64,000 bases of DNA, taken from NCBI RefSeq assembly GCF_900104725.1, contig NZ_LT629758.1, forward strand, positions 6,152,501 through 6,216,500, in the 5' to 3' direction. Source of the DNA: Actinoplanes derwentensis. Lineage in GTDB: Bacteria; Actinomycetota; Actinomycetes; Mycobacteriales; Micromonosporaceae. Positions 31,691 to 40,313 of this stretch are shown piece after piece. Numbering within the stretch: the stretch's first letter is position 1; every line of letters begins with the position of its first letter. Both the position numbers and the translations under genes were made by a program. The notes under the pieces are model-generated. The model searched no databases. It worked only from the letters and a program-made list of their open reading frames with translations, and was not told the origin of the DNA.

Positions 31691-34123
31691 TTGACCGATC
31701 TCGACGTTCTTCTCGGGCAACTCAGCTTGGAGGAGAAGGTGTCCCTGCTCACCGGACAGGACTTCTGGTCCCTTCCGGCCATTCCCCGGATCGGGTTGAG
31801 TTCGCTGGTCATGTCGGACGGCCCGGTCGGCGTCCGGGGCACCGGTTACACCCCTGACGACCCCTCGATCGCCCTGCCCAGCCCGACCGCGCTGGCCGCC
31901 ACCTGGGACGTCGAGCTGGCCCGCCGGGCCGGGCGGCTGCTCGGCCAGGAGTCCCGCCGCAAGGGTGTGCACCTGCTGCTGGGCCCGACCGTCAACCTGC
32001 ACCGCACTCCGCTCGGCGGCCGGCACTTCGAGTGCTACTCGGAGGATCCGCTGCTCACCGGGGAGATCGCGGTCGGTTTTGTGCACGGCGTGCAGGAGCA
32101 CCACGTCGGCACCACGGTGAAGCACCTGGTCGGCAACGACGCCGAGACCGAGCGGATGACCGTGGACGTGCGGATCGGTGAGCGGGCGCTGCGGGAGATG
32201 TACCTCGCGCCGTTCGAGCGGGTGGCCGCGGCCGGCGGGTGGGGTGTGATGAGCGCCTACAACGGGGTCAACGGGGCTTCGATGGCGGCTAACGGGCGGA
32301 TTCAGGACGAGATCCTGAAGCGGGAGTGGGGTTTCGACGGGGTGGTGGTGTCCGACTGGCGGGCCGCCCGGGACACGGTGGCGTCCGCGCTCGGCGGGCT
32401 GGACGTGGCCATGCCGGCGATGGACAACCCGTGGGGGCCGGCGCTGGTCGAGGCGGTGCGGTCCGGTGCGGTGCCGGAGCAGGTCATCGACGACAAGGTG
32501 CGGCGGGTGCTGCTGCTCGCCGCCCGTACCGGCGCGCTCGAAGGGTTTGATCTGTCCGAGGTGCCGCTGGACGAGAACGGGGACGACGTCGCGCGGGATG
32601 TGGCGACCGGGTCGTTCGTGCTGGCCCGCAACGTCGACGGGGTGCTGCCGCTGGAGGCCGGTGACCTGACCCGGGTGGCGGTGATCGGTGCGCTCGCCAC
32701 CGATGCGCGGGTGCTCGGCGGTGGTAGTGCCCAGGTCACCCCGCCGCACGTGATCTCGCCGCTGGACGGGTTGCGGGCCGATCTGCCGGGGGTGGACGTG
32801 GCGTACGCGGTCGGTGCCGACCCGCGGCCGTTCCTGCCGGCGGCGCTGGGACCGGACTGGGCGCCGTTCCGGTTCGCTCTGTCGTCCACCACCGAGGCGG
32901 CGGTGTCGGCCGGGGATCACGAGTTCCCGGTCGGGGCGGCCACGATCCGCTGGATCGGCGACCCGCCCGGCGGCCTGGACGTGACCGGTATCACGAGCCT
33001 GGAGTTGCGTACCGAGATCACTCCGGCGGTCGGTGGCGACCATGTTCTGGCGGTCTCCGGGTTCGGGGCGTTCGAGCTGGTCGTGGGTGGGGAGAAGCTC
33101 TACGAGGGTTCGCTGCACCCGCCCGGCACCGGTCGCGCCGACCTGCTGCTGCACCCGCGGGAGATTCGGTTCACGGTGCCGCTGGAGGCCGGGATCCCGG
33201 TGCCGGTCGTGCTGCGGCAGTCGTTCGTGGCTGGTGCCGCGCATTCGGTCTCCACCACGCTCGGTCACCGTGCGCCGGGTCCGGACGAGGAGGGCCTGAT
33301 CGCCGAGGCCGTCGAGTTGGCGGCCCGGTCGGACGTGGCGGTGATCGTCGTCGGTACCACCGAGCAGGTCGAGTCGGAGGGCTTCGACCGGACGTCGCTG
33401 GCCCTGCCCGGCCGTCAGGACGAGCTGGTGGCGCGGGTCGCGGCCGTCAATCCGCGGACGATCGTGGTGGTCAACGCCGGTTCGCCGGTGCTGCTGCCGT
33501 GGGCTGACGAGGTGGCGGCGGTGCTGCTCACCTGGTTCCCCGGGCAGGAGGCCGGTGCCGCGCTCGCCGACGTGCTCCTCGGGGTCGCCGAGCCGGGCGG
33601 GCGGCTGCCGACCACCTGGCCGAACGCGGAGAAGGACTGCCCGGTCTTCGACGCGCAGCCGGTGGACGGCACGCTCGGTTACGACGAGGGGATCTTCATC
33701 GGTTACCGAGGGTGGTTGCGGTCGGCGGCCGAGCCGCTGTTCGCGTTCGGTTCCGGTCTGGGTTACACCGATTGGTCGTACGACCACCTCGCCTACTCCG
33801 GGTCCGAGGTCAAGGTGACGGTCACCAACATCGGCTGGCGCGCGGGCCGGGAGGTCGTGCAGGTGTACCTGTCGCCGGGCGCCGACTCGATCGTCGCCCA
33901 GGCCGCGGACTCCGCTTCGCCGGTGGAGCGGCCGGAACGCTGGCTGGCCGGGTTCGGGACGGTGGACGCGGTGCCTGGTGAGTCGGTCACCGTGACGATC
34001 CCGATCGCCGAGCGGGCCTTCCAGGTGTTCGACGACGGCTGGCAGAGGGTTCCCGGCACCTACACGGTGATCGCCGCGCACGCCCTCGACGACCCGCGCC
34101 GCTCCGTCGAGATCACGATCTGA
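31691..34123 (+). CDS. Glycoside hydrolase family 3 beta-glucosidase-like enzyme
   Basis: This 810-residue GH3 enzyme has an N-terminal TIM barrel (about 1-290) with MSDGPVGVRG, the KHLVGNDAETERM segment and the catalytic nucleophile Asp in GFDGVVVSDWRA. An alpha/beta sandwich follows, containing a PA14-like insert (about 370-530). A fibronectin-III-like domain closes the protein, with VTNIGWRAGREVVQVYLSP. No signal peptide is seen, so it probably cleaves imported disaccharides or glycosides. The TTG at 31691 is preferred because GGGAG lies seven bases upstream. An in-frame GTG about 55 bases earlier is less likely. The neighbours are not sugar genes, so the substrate is unknown. Confidence 0.92.
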   Translation: MTDLDVLLGQLSLEEKVSLLTGQDFWSLPAIPRIGLSSLVMSDGPVGVRGTGYTPDDPSIALPSPTALAATWDVELARRAGRLLGQESRRKGVHLLLGPTVNLHRTPLGGRHFECYSEDPLLTGEIAVGFVHGVQEHHVGTTVKHLVGNDAETERMTVDVRIGERALREMYLAPFERVAAAGGWGVMSAYNGVNGASMAANGRIQDEILKREWGFDGVVVSDWRAARDTVASALGGLDVAMPAMDNPWGPALVEAVRSGAVPEQVIDDKVRRVLLLAARTGALEGFDLSEVPLDENGDDVARDVATGSFVLARNVDGVLPLEAGDLTRVAVIGALATDARVLGGGSAQVTPPHVISPLDGLRADLPGVDVAYAVGADPRPFLPAALGPDWAPFRFALSSTTEAAVSAGDHEFPVGAATIRWIGDPPGGLDVTGITSLELRTEITPAVGGDHVLAVSGFGAFELVVGGEKLYEGSLHPPGTGRADLLLHPREIRFTVPLEAGIPVPVVLRQSFVAGAAHSVSTTLGHRAPGPDEEGLIAEAVELAARSDVAVIVVGTTEQVESEGFDRTSLALPGRQDELVARVAAVNPRTIVVVNAGSPVLLPWADEVAAVLLTWFPGQEAGAALADVLLGVAEPGGRLPTTWPNAEKDCPVFDAQPVDGTLGYDEGIFIGYRGWLRSAAEPLFAFGSGLGYTDWSYDHLAYSGSEVKVTVTNIGWRAGREVVQVYLSPGADSIVAQAADSASPVERPERWLAGFGTVDAVPGESVTVTIPIAERAFQVFDDGWQRVPGTYTVIAAHALDDPRRSVEITI

Positions 34124-34130
34124 CTGCCCT

Positions 34131-34143
34131 TATATTCGCGTAC
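34131..34143 (+). promoter_or_regulatory. Leaderless-type -10 box for the methyltransferase gene
   Basis: TATATT (34131-34136), seven bases, then ATG at 34144. It lies only eight bases after the GH3 stop. Confidence 0.55.
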
Positions 34144-34932
34144 ATGACTTCACGTGTGCGTGGACAGGTCTTCGGTGAAGAGGCCGAGGAATACCATCGG
34201 GTCCGCCCTGGCTATCCGAGCGAGCTGGTCACCGACCTGCTCGCGCTGGCCGGGCCGGGCCCGGTTCTGGAAGTGGGCGCCGGCACCGGCAAGGCCACCG
34301 CCGCGTTCGCCGCCCACGACGTCGACCTGACCTGCCTGGAACCGGACGCCCGGATGGCCGCCGTGCTGCGCCGGACCGTTCCCGGCGTCACGATCGTCGA
34401 GACGACCTTCGAGGACTGGGCGCCGGACCGCGGCTACGGACTGCTCATCAGCGCCCAGGCCTGGCACTGGGTGGATCCGGGCCGTCGCACCGGGCTCGCC
34501 TTCGCGACGCTGGCTCCCGGTGGTCTGTTCGCCCCGTTCTGGAACGTCTTCCTGGTCACCGACGACCGCCTGCACGCCGAACTGGCAGCGGCGAACGCCC
34601 GGCACGGCCTGGCGGAGAGTGAACACACCCCGCATTCGCTGCGGCTCAGCGACATCCCCACCGAGCCACGCCCGTATGCCGAGGAGTGGCCGGACATGGC
34701 CGATGTCGTCGAGACCTTCGACGAGCCGCGAACCCTGCGGTACCGGTCGGTGCGTTCCTACAGCTCCGCCGCCTACCGGGATCATCTGCTCACGAACTCG
34801 GCCTACCGGATCCTCGACGACGAACACCGCGAAGCCGCGGTCGCCGACGTGGCCGAGGTGATCGACGCGCACGGCGGCACGCTCGAACTGGTCGTCTACA
34901 CCGACGTGGCGGTCGCCCGCCGCCCTCGATAG
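34144..34932 (+). CDS. Class I SAM-dependent methyltransferase
   Basis: This 262-residue methyltransferase has a Rossmann-fold core with motif I VLEVGAGTGKATAAF (about 40-54), motif II LEPDARM and ISAQAWHWVDPGRR. The last segment is typical of small-molecule methyltransferases of the ubiE/tam-like group. The opening GQVFGEEAEEYHRVRPGYP is also typical. The substrate is unknown. It has its own leaderless promoter. Downstream, one copy of the 39-bp palindrome (34968-35006) lies between it and convergent rsmE. Confidence 0.88.
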   Translation: MTSRVRGQVFGEEAEEYHRVRPGYPSELVTDLLALAGPGPVLEVGAGTGKATAAFAAHDVDLTCLEPDARMAAVLRRTVPGVTIVETTFEDWAPDRGYGLLISAQAWHWVDPGRRTGLAFATLAPGGLFAPFWNVFLVTDDRLHAELAAANARHGLAESEHTPHSLRLSDIPTEPRPYAEEWPDMADVVETFDEPRTLRYRSVRSYSSAAYRDHLLTNSAYRILDDEHREAAVADVAEVIDAHGGTLELVVYTDVAVARRPR

Positions 34933-34967
34933 ACCACAGCCGGGCGCCGTTTCGCGGTCAGGGTCGC

Positions 34968-35006
34968 GTGGTGAGTTGCGGTGCGAATCGAACCCGAACT
35001 CACCAC
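34968..35006. repeat. 39-bp nested palindrome, copy A
   Basis: Outer arms GTGGTGAG / CTCACCAC (8 bp, perfect), four mismatched bases each side, inner arms GGTGCGA / TCGAACC around one central base. It lies in the 110-bp space between the convergent methyltransferase and rsmE genes. Confidence 0.85.
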
Positions 35007-35042
35007 ACAGATCGGCCGTGGAACGTCGGGACCCGGGTGTCG

Positions 35043-35777
35043 TTACCAGCGGCCGAGGCGGGCGGAGAGCACCGCGAGGGCGGCGACTCCGGCGGTCGAC
35101 GTGCGCAGCACCGCGTCGCCCAGTTTGACCGGGATCGCGCCGGCCTCGCGGAAGGCGTCCAATTCGGGGTCGCTGATGCCACCCTCCGGGCCCACCACCA
35201 GGGCGATCTCGCCCCTCGGCGGCAAGGTCGCCGCGGTGAGCCGTTCGGTGGCCTCCTCGTGCAGCACGAACGCCGCCGTGACCCCGGCCAGGCGGGCCGC
35301 CACCTGTTTCGTCGAGCTGTCCGGGTCGCCGCCGACCACCGGTAGCCAGGAGCGCCGGGCCTGCTTGGCCGCCTCCCGGGCGGTCGCGGTCCACTTGTCG
35401 CGGGCTTTGAAGCCCCGGTCGCCGCGCCATTGGGTCACCGAGCGGGACGCCGCCCACGGCACGATCTCGTCGACGCCGACCTCGGTCATCGCCTGCACGG
35501 CCAGTTCGCCCCGGTCGCCTTTGGCGATGCCCTGCACCACCACCAGACGGGGGTCCGGTGCCGGATCCCGCGTGATGCTCAGTACTGCCACGTCGATGCT
35601 GCCCCGGCCCACGTTGGCGACTTCGGCCCGCGCGGTACCGCCCCGGCCGTCGGCGAGGATCAGCGCCTCCCCGGCGCGCAGCCGTTGCACGGTGGCGGCG
35701 TGGTGCCCTTCCGGGCCGTCCAGGGTGAACGACAGACCGGTGGGAAGACTCTCGACCAGGAACAGCGGTGCGGACAT
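35043..35777 (-). CDS. rsmE: 16S rRNA m3U1498 methyltransferase RsmE
   Basis: This 244-residue SPOUT-fold methyltransferase modifies U1498 of 16S rRNA. The N-terminal PUA-like domain (1-70) is followed by VVVQGIAKGDRGELAVQAMTEVGVDEIVPW. The knot region reads LVVGPEGGISDPELDAFREAG, then VKLGDAVLRTSTAGVAALAVL, all typical. The ATG at 35777 is preceded by TAGCGT at leaderless spacing. It follows dnaJ in the same direction, as in other actinobacteria, but the gap of 405 bp is unusually long and contains two palindromic repeats. Confidence 0.95.
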   Translation of the reverse strand: MSAPLFLVESLPTGLSFTLDGPEGHHAATVQRLRAGEALILADGRGGTARAEVANVGRGSIDVAVLSITRDPAPDPRLVVVQGIAKGDRGELAVQAMTEVGVDEIVPWAASRSVTQWRGDRGFKARDKWTATAREAAKQARRSWLPVVGGDPDSSTKQVAARLAGVTAAFVLHEEATERLTAATLPPRGEIALVVGPEGGISDPELDAFREAGAIPVKLGDAVLRTSTAGVAALAVLSARLGRW

Positions 35778-35790
35778 CCCGGAAACGCTA
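35778..35790 (-). promoter_or_regulatory. Leaderless-type -10 box for rsmE
   Basis: TAGCGT (35785-35790 on the minus strand), seven bases, then ATG. It indicates that rsmE has a promoter of its own apart from hrcA-dnaJ. Confidence 0.55.
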
Positions 35791-35844
35791 CCGGCACCAT
35801 CCGGCACGGTCAGCCGGGCCCCGCGGTAACGAGTGCCTTTCAGC

Positions 35845-35883
35845 GTGGTGGGTTGCGGTTCGATTCGAACCCCGGCTCACCAC
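35845..35883. repeat. 39-bp nested palindrome, copy B
   Basis: Outer arms GTGGTGGG / CTCACCAC, inner arms GGTTCGA / TCGAACC perfect around a single T. It lies upstream of the rsmE start and 61 bp before copy C. Confidence 0.88.
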
Positions 35884-35905
35884 GCAGTGGTACGGCAGTC
35901 GACGC

Positions 35906-35944
35906 GTGGTGACTTGGGGTTCGAATCGAACCGCAACTCACCAC
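35906..35944. repeat. 39-bp nested palindrome, copy C
   Basis: Outer arms GTGGTGAC / CTCACCAC, inner arms GGTTCGA / TCGAACC perfect around a single A. The starts of copies B and C are 61 bp apart; the 22-bp spacer has no similarity to the element. Confidence 0.88.
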
Positions 35945-36182
35945 ACAGAACCGGACCGGAGTTGTTGGGGTGGAAAGGCCGCGACCACCTACGGACGTCG
36001 CCCCGGAGGGCTTCGCGTTCTGGGCGCGTCAGCGGCCAGCGAAGGTCGCCGGGGTCCCGGCGGGAGCGACGATCTGTACCCCCGCGAACGCACGACATCA
36101 AGAATTTGATCTGGATCTTCGCAGAGAGCCGTGAGGGACGGCGGCCGGAGCCGTCGTCCCTCGTCACGAAGTCGCGGAGCCG

Positions 36183-37319
36183 TCAGTGGCCGTTGAAGGC
36201 GTCTCGCATGCGGCTGAAGAAGCCGCCCTGTTTGCTCAGTTCGGCGACGTCCTCGCCGCGGGTCTTGGCGAAGTCGCGGAGCATGCGCTCCTGGTCGACG
36301 GTGAGTTTGGTCGGCGTCTTCACGTCCAGGTGCACGAAGAGGTCGCCACGGCCCTGGCCGCGCAGGTGCGGGACGCCCTTGCCTCGGATCCGGAGCGTGC
36401 TGGCCGGTTGGGTGCCCGGTTTGACCTCGATGTTCTCTTCGCCGTCGAGGGTCTTGATCGTCATCCGGGTACCGAGCGCGGCCGCGGTCATCGGCAGCGT
36501 CACCCGGCAGTGCAGGTCGTCACCCTTGCGGGAGTAGACGTCGTGCGGGCGCTCGTGGATCTCCACGTAGAGATCACCGGCCGTGCCGCCGCCGGGGCCG
36601 ACCTCGCCCTGCTGGGCCAGGCGGATCCGCATGCCGTCCTCGACACCCGCCGGGATCTTGACGGTGAGGGAACGGCGGGTCCGGATCCGGCCGTCACCGG
36701 CGCAGGTCGGGCACGGGTTCGGGACGGTCGTGCCGTGACCCTGGCAGTTCTGGCAGGGGCGGGACGAGACGACCTGGCCGAGGAAGGTGCGCTGCACCGA
36801 CTGGACCTCACCGCGACCCGAACAGACCTCACAGGTGGCCAGGTGGGTGCCGGGCGCGGTGCCGGCGCCGGAACACTGGGTGCAGAGCACCGCGGTGTCG
36901 ACGGTGATCGGCGCCTCGACGCCGAACGCGGTCTCCACCAGGTCCAGCTCCAGGCGCAGGATGGCGTCGGCGCCGGGTCGGGTGCGCGGGCGCGGGCCGC
37001 GGGATCCACCACCGGCGGCCGTGCCGAAGAACGCGTCCATGATGTCCTGGAAACCGACGAACGGTCCGGCTCCACCGGCACCGCCGGGCATGCCGCCACC
37101 CGGCGCGAGCGGGTCGCCACCGAGGTCGACCATCTGACGCTTCTGCTCGTCGGACAAGACCTCGTACGCCGCGTTGATCTCTTTGAACTTGTCGTGCGCC
37201 TCCGGATCCGGGTTCACATCCGGGTGAAACTGCCGAGCCAGTTTGCGGTAGGCACGCTTGATCTCGTCGTCGGTTGCCTCCCGGCTCACACCGAGAATTC
37301 CGTAATAGTCCTTGGCCAC
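36183..37319 (-). CDS. dnaJ: Chaperone DnaJ (HrcA-linked copy)
   Basis: This 378-residue full-length DnaJ stimulates DnaK ATPase activity. It has the J-domain with HPD (ARQFHPDVNPDPE), a G/F-rich linker (GGMPGGAGGAGPF), the four-repeat zinc region (CTQCSGAG, CEVCSGRG, CQNCQGHG, CPTCAGDG) and the C-terminal substrate-binding domains. The GTG at 37319 opens directly with AKDYYGILGV; the longer reading to 37487 has no family sequence. It follows hrcA by 34 bp in the actinobacterial hrcA-dnaJ arrangement. It is the second DnaJ of such genomes, the other usually lying with dnaK-grpE elsewhere. The CIRCE site before hrcA should control it. Confidence 0.96.
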   Translation of the reverse strand: MAKDYYGILGVSREATDDEIKRAYRKLARQFHPDVNPDPEAHDKFKEINAAYEVLSDEQKRQMVDLGGDPLAPGGGMPGGAGGAGPFVGFQDIMDAFFGTAAGGGSRGPRPRTRPGADAILRLELDLVETAFGVEAPITVDTAVLCTQCSGAGTAPGTHLATCEVCSGRGEVQSVQRTFLGQVVSSRPCQNCQGHGTTVPNPCPTCAGDGRIRTRRSLTVKIPAGVEDGMRIRLAQQGEVGPGGGTAGDLYVEIHERPHDVYSRKGDDLHCRVTLPMTAAALGTRMTIKTLDGEENIEVKPGTQPASTLRIRGKGVPHLRGQGRGDLFVHLDVKTPTKLTVDQERMLRDFAKTRGEDVAELSKQGGFFSRMRDAFNGH

Positions 37320-37353
37320 GGGGTTTGGAGTCCTCAATGTCTGCGCGAATCCG

Positions 37354-38376
37354 TCAATTCTGTGCCAACAGGTCGCCAACGTAGCGTGCGACCGCACGAA
37401 CGGTGGCGATAGTGCCGGGGTAGTCCATCCGGGTGGGACCCAGCACTCCGAGCCCCCCGACGATAGTCGTACCCGGGCCGTAGCCACTGCTCACCACGGA
37501 CGCCGACCGCAGGTTGTCGATCTGATTCTCGTCACCGATCAGGACCCGCGTGGTGCGGGGCTCCAGATCGCCGATGAGCTTGAGCAGGATGACCTCCTCC
37601 TCGAGGGCTTCGAGGACGGGCCGCAGTGTGCCCTGGAAGTCCAGCACACCGCCCCGTGTCAAGTTCGCCGTGCCCGCGAGGGCGAGGCGCTCCTCACTCC
37701 GCTCGACGAGTGTCTCCAGGAGCACCGAGGCCAGGCAGGTCATCGCGGCGCGGTGCCCGACGTCGCAGTCCTCCACGAGTTTCTGCACCAGGGCCGGGGT
37801 GTCGGCGAGGCGCTGACCGGCCAGTTTCTCGTTCACCCGGCGGCGCAGCTCCCAGACGTCACCGTCCTGCACGGGGCCGGGCAGCTCGACCAGCCGCTGC
37901 TCGACCCGGCCGGTGTCGGTGATCATCACGAGCATCAGGCGGGTCGTGGAGACCGGCACGAGCTCCAGATGGCGAACGGCGGAGCGGGACAGGCTCGGAT
38001 ATTGCACGACGGCTACCTGGCGGGTGAGCTGGGCCAGCAGCCGGACCGTACGATGCACCACGTCGTCGAGGTCGACGGCACCGATCATGAACCGCTCGAT
38101 GGCCCGGCGCTCGGCCGGACTGAGTGGCTTTATCCTGGTCAAGCGGTCGACGAAGAGCCGGTAACCGGCGTCGGTGGGCACCCGGCCGGCGCTGGTGTGC
38201 GGCTGCCGGATGTAGCCCTCCTCCTCCAGCACCGCCATGTCGTTGCGGACGGTGGCCGAGGAGACGCCGAGTTTGTGCCGGTCCACCAGGGCCTTGCTGC
38301 CGACCGGCTCCTGGGTTTCGACGTAGTCCTCGACGATTGCCCGGAGTACCTCGAGCTTGCGGTCATCCAGACTCAT
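37354..38376 (-). CDS. hrcA: Heat-inducible transcription repressor HrcA
   Basis: This 340-residue repressor binds CIRCE sites and is inactivated at high temperature when GroE chaperonin is titrated. It has an N-terminal winged helix ([27 protein letters not shown] and [29 protein letters not shown]) and a GAF-like dimerisation core. The C-terminal segment [24 protein letters not shown] is diagnostic. The ATG at 38374-38376 follows GGGGGAGGGG. A CIRCE element lies 17 bp upstream, so the gene controls itself and dnaJ. Confidence 0.97.
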   Translation of the reverse strand: MSLDDRKLEVLRAIVEDYVETQEPVGSKALVDRHKLGVSSATVRNDMAVLEEEGYIRQPHTSAGRVPTDAGYRLFVDRLTRIKPLSPAERRAIERFMIGAVDLDDVVHRTVRLLAQLTRQVAVVQYPSLSRSAVRHLELVPVSTTRLMLVMITDTGRVEQRLVELPGPVQDGDVWELRRRVNEKLAGQRLADTPALVQKLVEDCDVGHRAAMTCLASVLLETLVERSEERLALAGTANLTRGGVLDFQGTLRPVLEALEEEVILLKLIGDLEPRTTRVLIGDENQIDNLRSASVVSSGYGPGTTIVGGLGVLGPTRMDYPGTIATVRAVARYVGDLLAQN

Positions 38377-38392
38377 ATGACCCCTCCCCCTG

Positions 38393-38419
38393 TTGGCACT
38401 CCTGCTAATAGAGTGCCAG
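38393..38419 (-). promoter_or_regulatory. CIRCE element of hrcA
   Basis: TTGGCACTC, nine bases, GAGTGCCAG: the 9-9-9 inverted repeat recognised by HrcA. It ends 17 bp from the hrcA start. Confidence 0.95.
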
Positions 38420-38516
38420 TCTACGTCCCCGGCGGCGGCAATGCGATGATCGAAAGTACCGAGCGGGCTCAGATCTTGGGAGCGACATCGGTATCGACCG
38501 GCTGGGACCCGGGTCC

Positions 38517-38529
38517 TAGCGTGTATTTC
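38517..38529 (+). promoter_or_regulatory. Leaderless-type -10 box for the DUF4870 gene
   Basis: TAGCGT (38517-38522), seven bases, then ATG at 38530. Confidence 0.55.
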
Positions 38530-39075
38530 ATGACCGAGCCTCCCCGCCCGCCGGATGACGACCCGACCGCGCCGTACCACCCGCAGGGCGGCTATCCACC
38601 GCCTCCGCCGCCGCCCTACACGCCGCCGCCTCCTTATGCGGATCCCTACGGCCAGCCGCAGTACGGGAAACAGCCTTACGACCAGCCGCAGTACGGCCCG
38701 CCCCAGTACGGATCCCCCTACCAGGCCGGCAGCCCGGACGAGCGCACCTGGGTCCTGATCGCCCACTTCGGTGGCGCCGCCGCGGCCTTCTTCGGTGGCG
38801 TGTTCATCGGCTGGCTCCCGCCGCTGGTCGCCTATCTGGCCCGCGGCAACCAGTCCCCGATCGTGCGTGCCGAATCACTCAAGGCGCTGAACTTCCAGCT
38901 CGTCTGGACGATCGTCGGGGTGGTCGGTTACGCGCTGATCGCCTGCGCCGGGCTGGGCCTGCTGTTCACCGCCGCGGCCTGGGTGATCGCGACCCTCTTC
39001 GGCGTGATCGCGGGGATCAAGGCGGTCAACAACGAGCCGTATCAGTATCCGATGACCTACCCGTTCATCAAGTAG
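38530..39075 (+). CDS. DUF4870-domain membrane protein with proline/tyrosine-rich head
   Basis: This 181-residue protein has a 70-residue head rich in Pro, Tyr and Gln (repeated PQYG units) and a DUF4870-type membrane domain with about three helices, starting at [30 protein letters not shown]. The KALNFQL-x-W segment and the ending [12 protein letters not shown] are typical. Function is unknown; such proteins may help organise membranes. It has its own leaderless promoter and is divergent from hrcA. It ends 3 bp from convergent hemW. Confidence 0.85.
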   Translation: MTEPPRPPDDDPTAPYHPQGGYPPPPPPPYTPPPPYADPYGQPQYGKQPYDQPQYGPPQYGSPYQAGSPDERTWVLIAHFGGAAAAFFGGVFIGWLPPLVAYLARGNQSPIVRAESLKALNFQLVWTIVGVVGYALIACAGLGLLFTAAAWVIATLFGVIAGIKAVNNEPYQYPMTYPFIK

Positions 39076-39078
39076 TCG

Positions 39079-40281
39079 TCAGAGCACGTCGCGGATGACC
39101 GCGTCGGCGAGCAGGCGGCCGCGCAGCGTGAGCACGAGGCGGCCGTCGGCGTACGGCCCCGAGTCCAGCAGCCCGTCGGCCAGCGCCTGCGCGGCACCCG
39201 TGGCGTCGACCCGGTCCAGCGGGATGCCCTCGCGCAGCCGCACCCGGAGCATCACGTCCTCCATGTGCCGGTCGTCGCCGGACAACAGTTCCCGTGCGTG
39301 GCCCGGGGACAAACCGGAGGACAGGCGCTTGGCGTACGCCGACGGATGCTTCACGTTCCACCAGCGCACCCCTCCGACGTGGCTGTGCGCGCCCGGCCCG
39401 AGTCCCCACCAGTCGGCGCCGGTCCAGTAGAGCAGGTTGTGCCGGCACCGGCCGGCCTCGCCGCGGGACCAGTTGGACACCTCGTACCACTCGAAACCGG
39501 CCTCGGTGAGCGCCGCCTCGGCGGCCAGGTAGCGGTCGGCGGCGACATCGTCCTCCGGGTAGGGCAGTTCGCCCCGCCGCATCCGGGCGGCCATCCGGGT
39601 GCCGTCCTCGACGATCAGCGCGTAGGCGCTCACGTGGTCCACGCCCGCGTCGATCACCGCGCGCAGCGATCCGGCGAAGTCGTCCGGTGACTCGCCCGGA
39701 GTGCCGTAGATCAGGTCCAGGTTGACGTGCTCGAATCCGGCGTCGCGGGCTTCGGCCGCGGCCTGCGGTGCCCGGCCGGCGGTGTGCTTGCGGTCCAGGA
39801 TCCGCAGCACGTTCGGCGCGGTCGACTGCATGCCGAGCGAGATCCGGGTGAACCCGGCCTGGCGCAGCCGCCGCAGGTAGGCCGGGTCGACCGACTCCGG
39901 GTTGGCCTCGGTGGTCACCTCGGCGCCGGGGGCGAGCCCCCAGGTGCGGTCGATGCCGTCCAGGATCCGGCCCAGGTCGTCGGTGCTGAGCAGGGTGGGA
40001 GTGCCGCCGCCGACGAAGACGGTGTCGACCGGGCCGGGTTCGATCACCCGGGCGGCCAGGGCCAGCTCGGCGAGGACGGTGTCCGCGTACTCCTCGCGGC
40101 TCGCCCCGCCGCCCAGCTCGGTCGCGGTGTAGGTGTTGAAGTCGCAGTAGCCGCAGCGGCTCGCGCAGAACGGGACGTGGACGTAGACGGCGAACCCGTT
40201 CTTGCCCACCGCACGGGTGGCCTCGTCGGGGAGGGACCCGTCGTCGGGTACGGGTTCACCATCAACAGTTGCGCCGGCCAT
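39079..40281 (-). CDS. hemW: HemW, radical-SAM heme chaperone-type protein
   Basis: This 400-residue radical-SAM protein resembles oxygen-independent coproporphyrinogen oxidase; characterised relatives insert or carry heme. The cluster motif is CASRCGYCDFNTYT (C-x3-C-x2-C). FVGGGTPTLL, TTEANPESVDPAYLRRLRQAGFTRISLGMQS and WWGLGPGAHSHV follow. The first 30 residues are a variable extension. The ATG at 40281 has a CACACT box seven bases upstream. It sits between hrcA-dnaJ and lepA, the usual order. It is divergent from an enoyl-CoA hydratase gene with only 32 bp between. Confidence 0.94.
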   Translation of the reverse strand: MAGATVDGEPVPDDGSLPDEATRAVGKNGFAVYVHVPFCASRCGYCDFNTYTATELGGGASREEYADTVLAELALAARVIEPGPVDTVFVGGGTPTLLSTDDLGRILDGIDRTWGLAPGAEVTTEANPESVDPAYLRRLRQAGFTRISLGMQSTAPNVLRILDRKHTAGRAPQAAAEARDAGFEHVNLDLIYGTPGESPDDFAGSLRAVIDAGVDHVSAYALIVEDGTRMAARMRRGELPYPEDDVAADRYLAAEAALTEAGFEWYEVSNWSRGEAGRCRHNLLYWTGADWWGLGPGAHSHVGGVRWWNVKHPSAYAKRLSSGLSPGHARELLSGDDRHMEDVMLRVRLREGIPLDRVDATGAAQALADGLLDSGPYADGRLVLTLRGRLLADAVIRDVL

Positions 40282-40294
40282 GGACCCCAGTGTG
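40282..40294 (-). promoter_or_regulatory. Leaderless-type -10 box for hemW
   Basis: CACACT (40289-40294 on the minus strand) lies seven bases before the ATG; the first base departs from the TAnnnT pattern. Confidence 0.4.
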
Positions 40295-40301
40295 CACGCA
40301 A

Positions 40302-40313
40302 TAGAGTTCCGGG
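40302..40313 (+). promoter_or_regulatory. Leaderless-type -10 box for the enoyl-CoA hydratase gene
   Basis: TAGAGT (40302-40307), six bases, then ATG at 40314. Only eight bases separate it from the opposing hemW box, so polymerases could compete. Confidence 0.55.

Larger units (their letters stand above)
35778..36182. other. 405-bp gap between dnaJ and rsmE
   Basis: No convincing gene is seen. The gap holds the rsmE promoter, two copies of the 39-bp palindrome 61 bp apart (35845-35944) and about 240 bp of ordinary G+C-rich sequence. A short frame crossing it on the plus strand has no ribosome binding site or family resemblance. Confidence 0.6.

Noticed and set aside
31628..34081. Long open frame opposite the GH3 gene (about 817 codons)
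   Set aside because: It is the antisense shadow of a clear GH3 enzyme, with R/H/G-rich composition and no family motifs.
35845..35883. tRNA-like T-arm sequence GGTTCGATTCGAACC
   Set aside because: No acceptor stem, anticodon arm or CCA region fits; the segment is explained by the palindrome.
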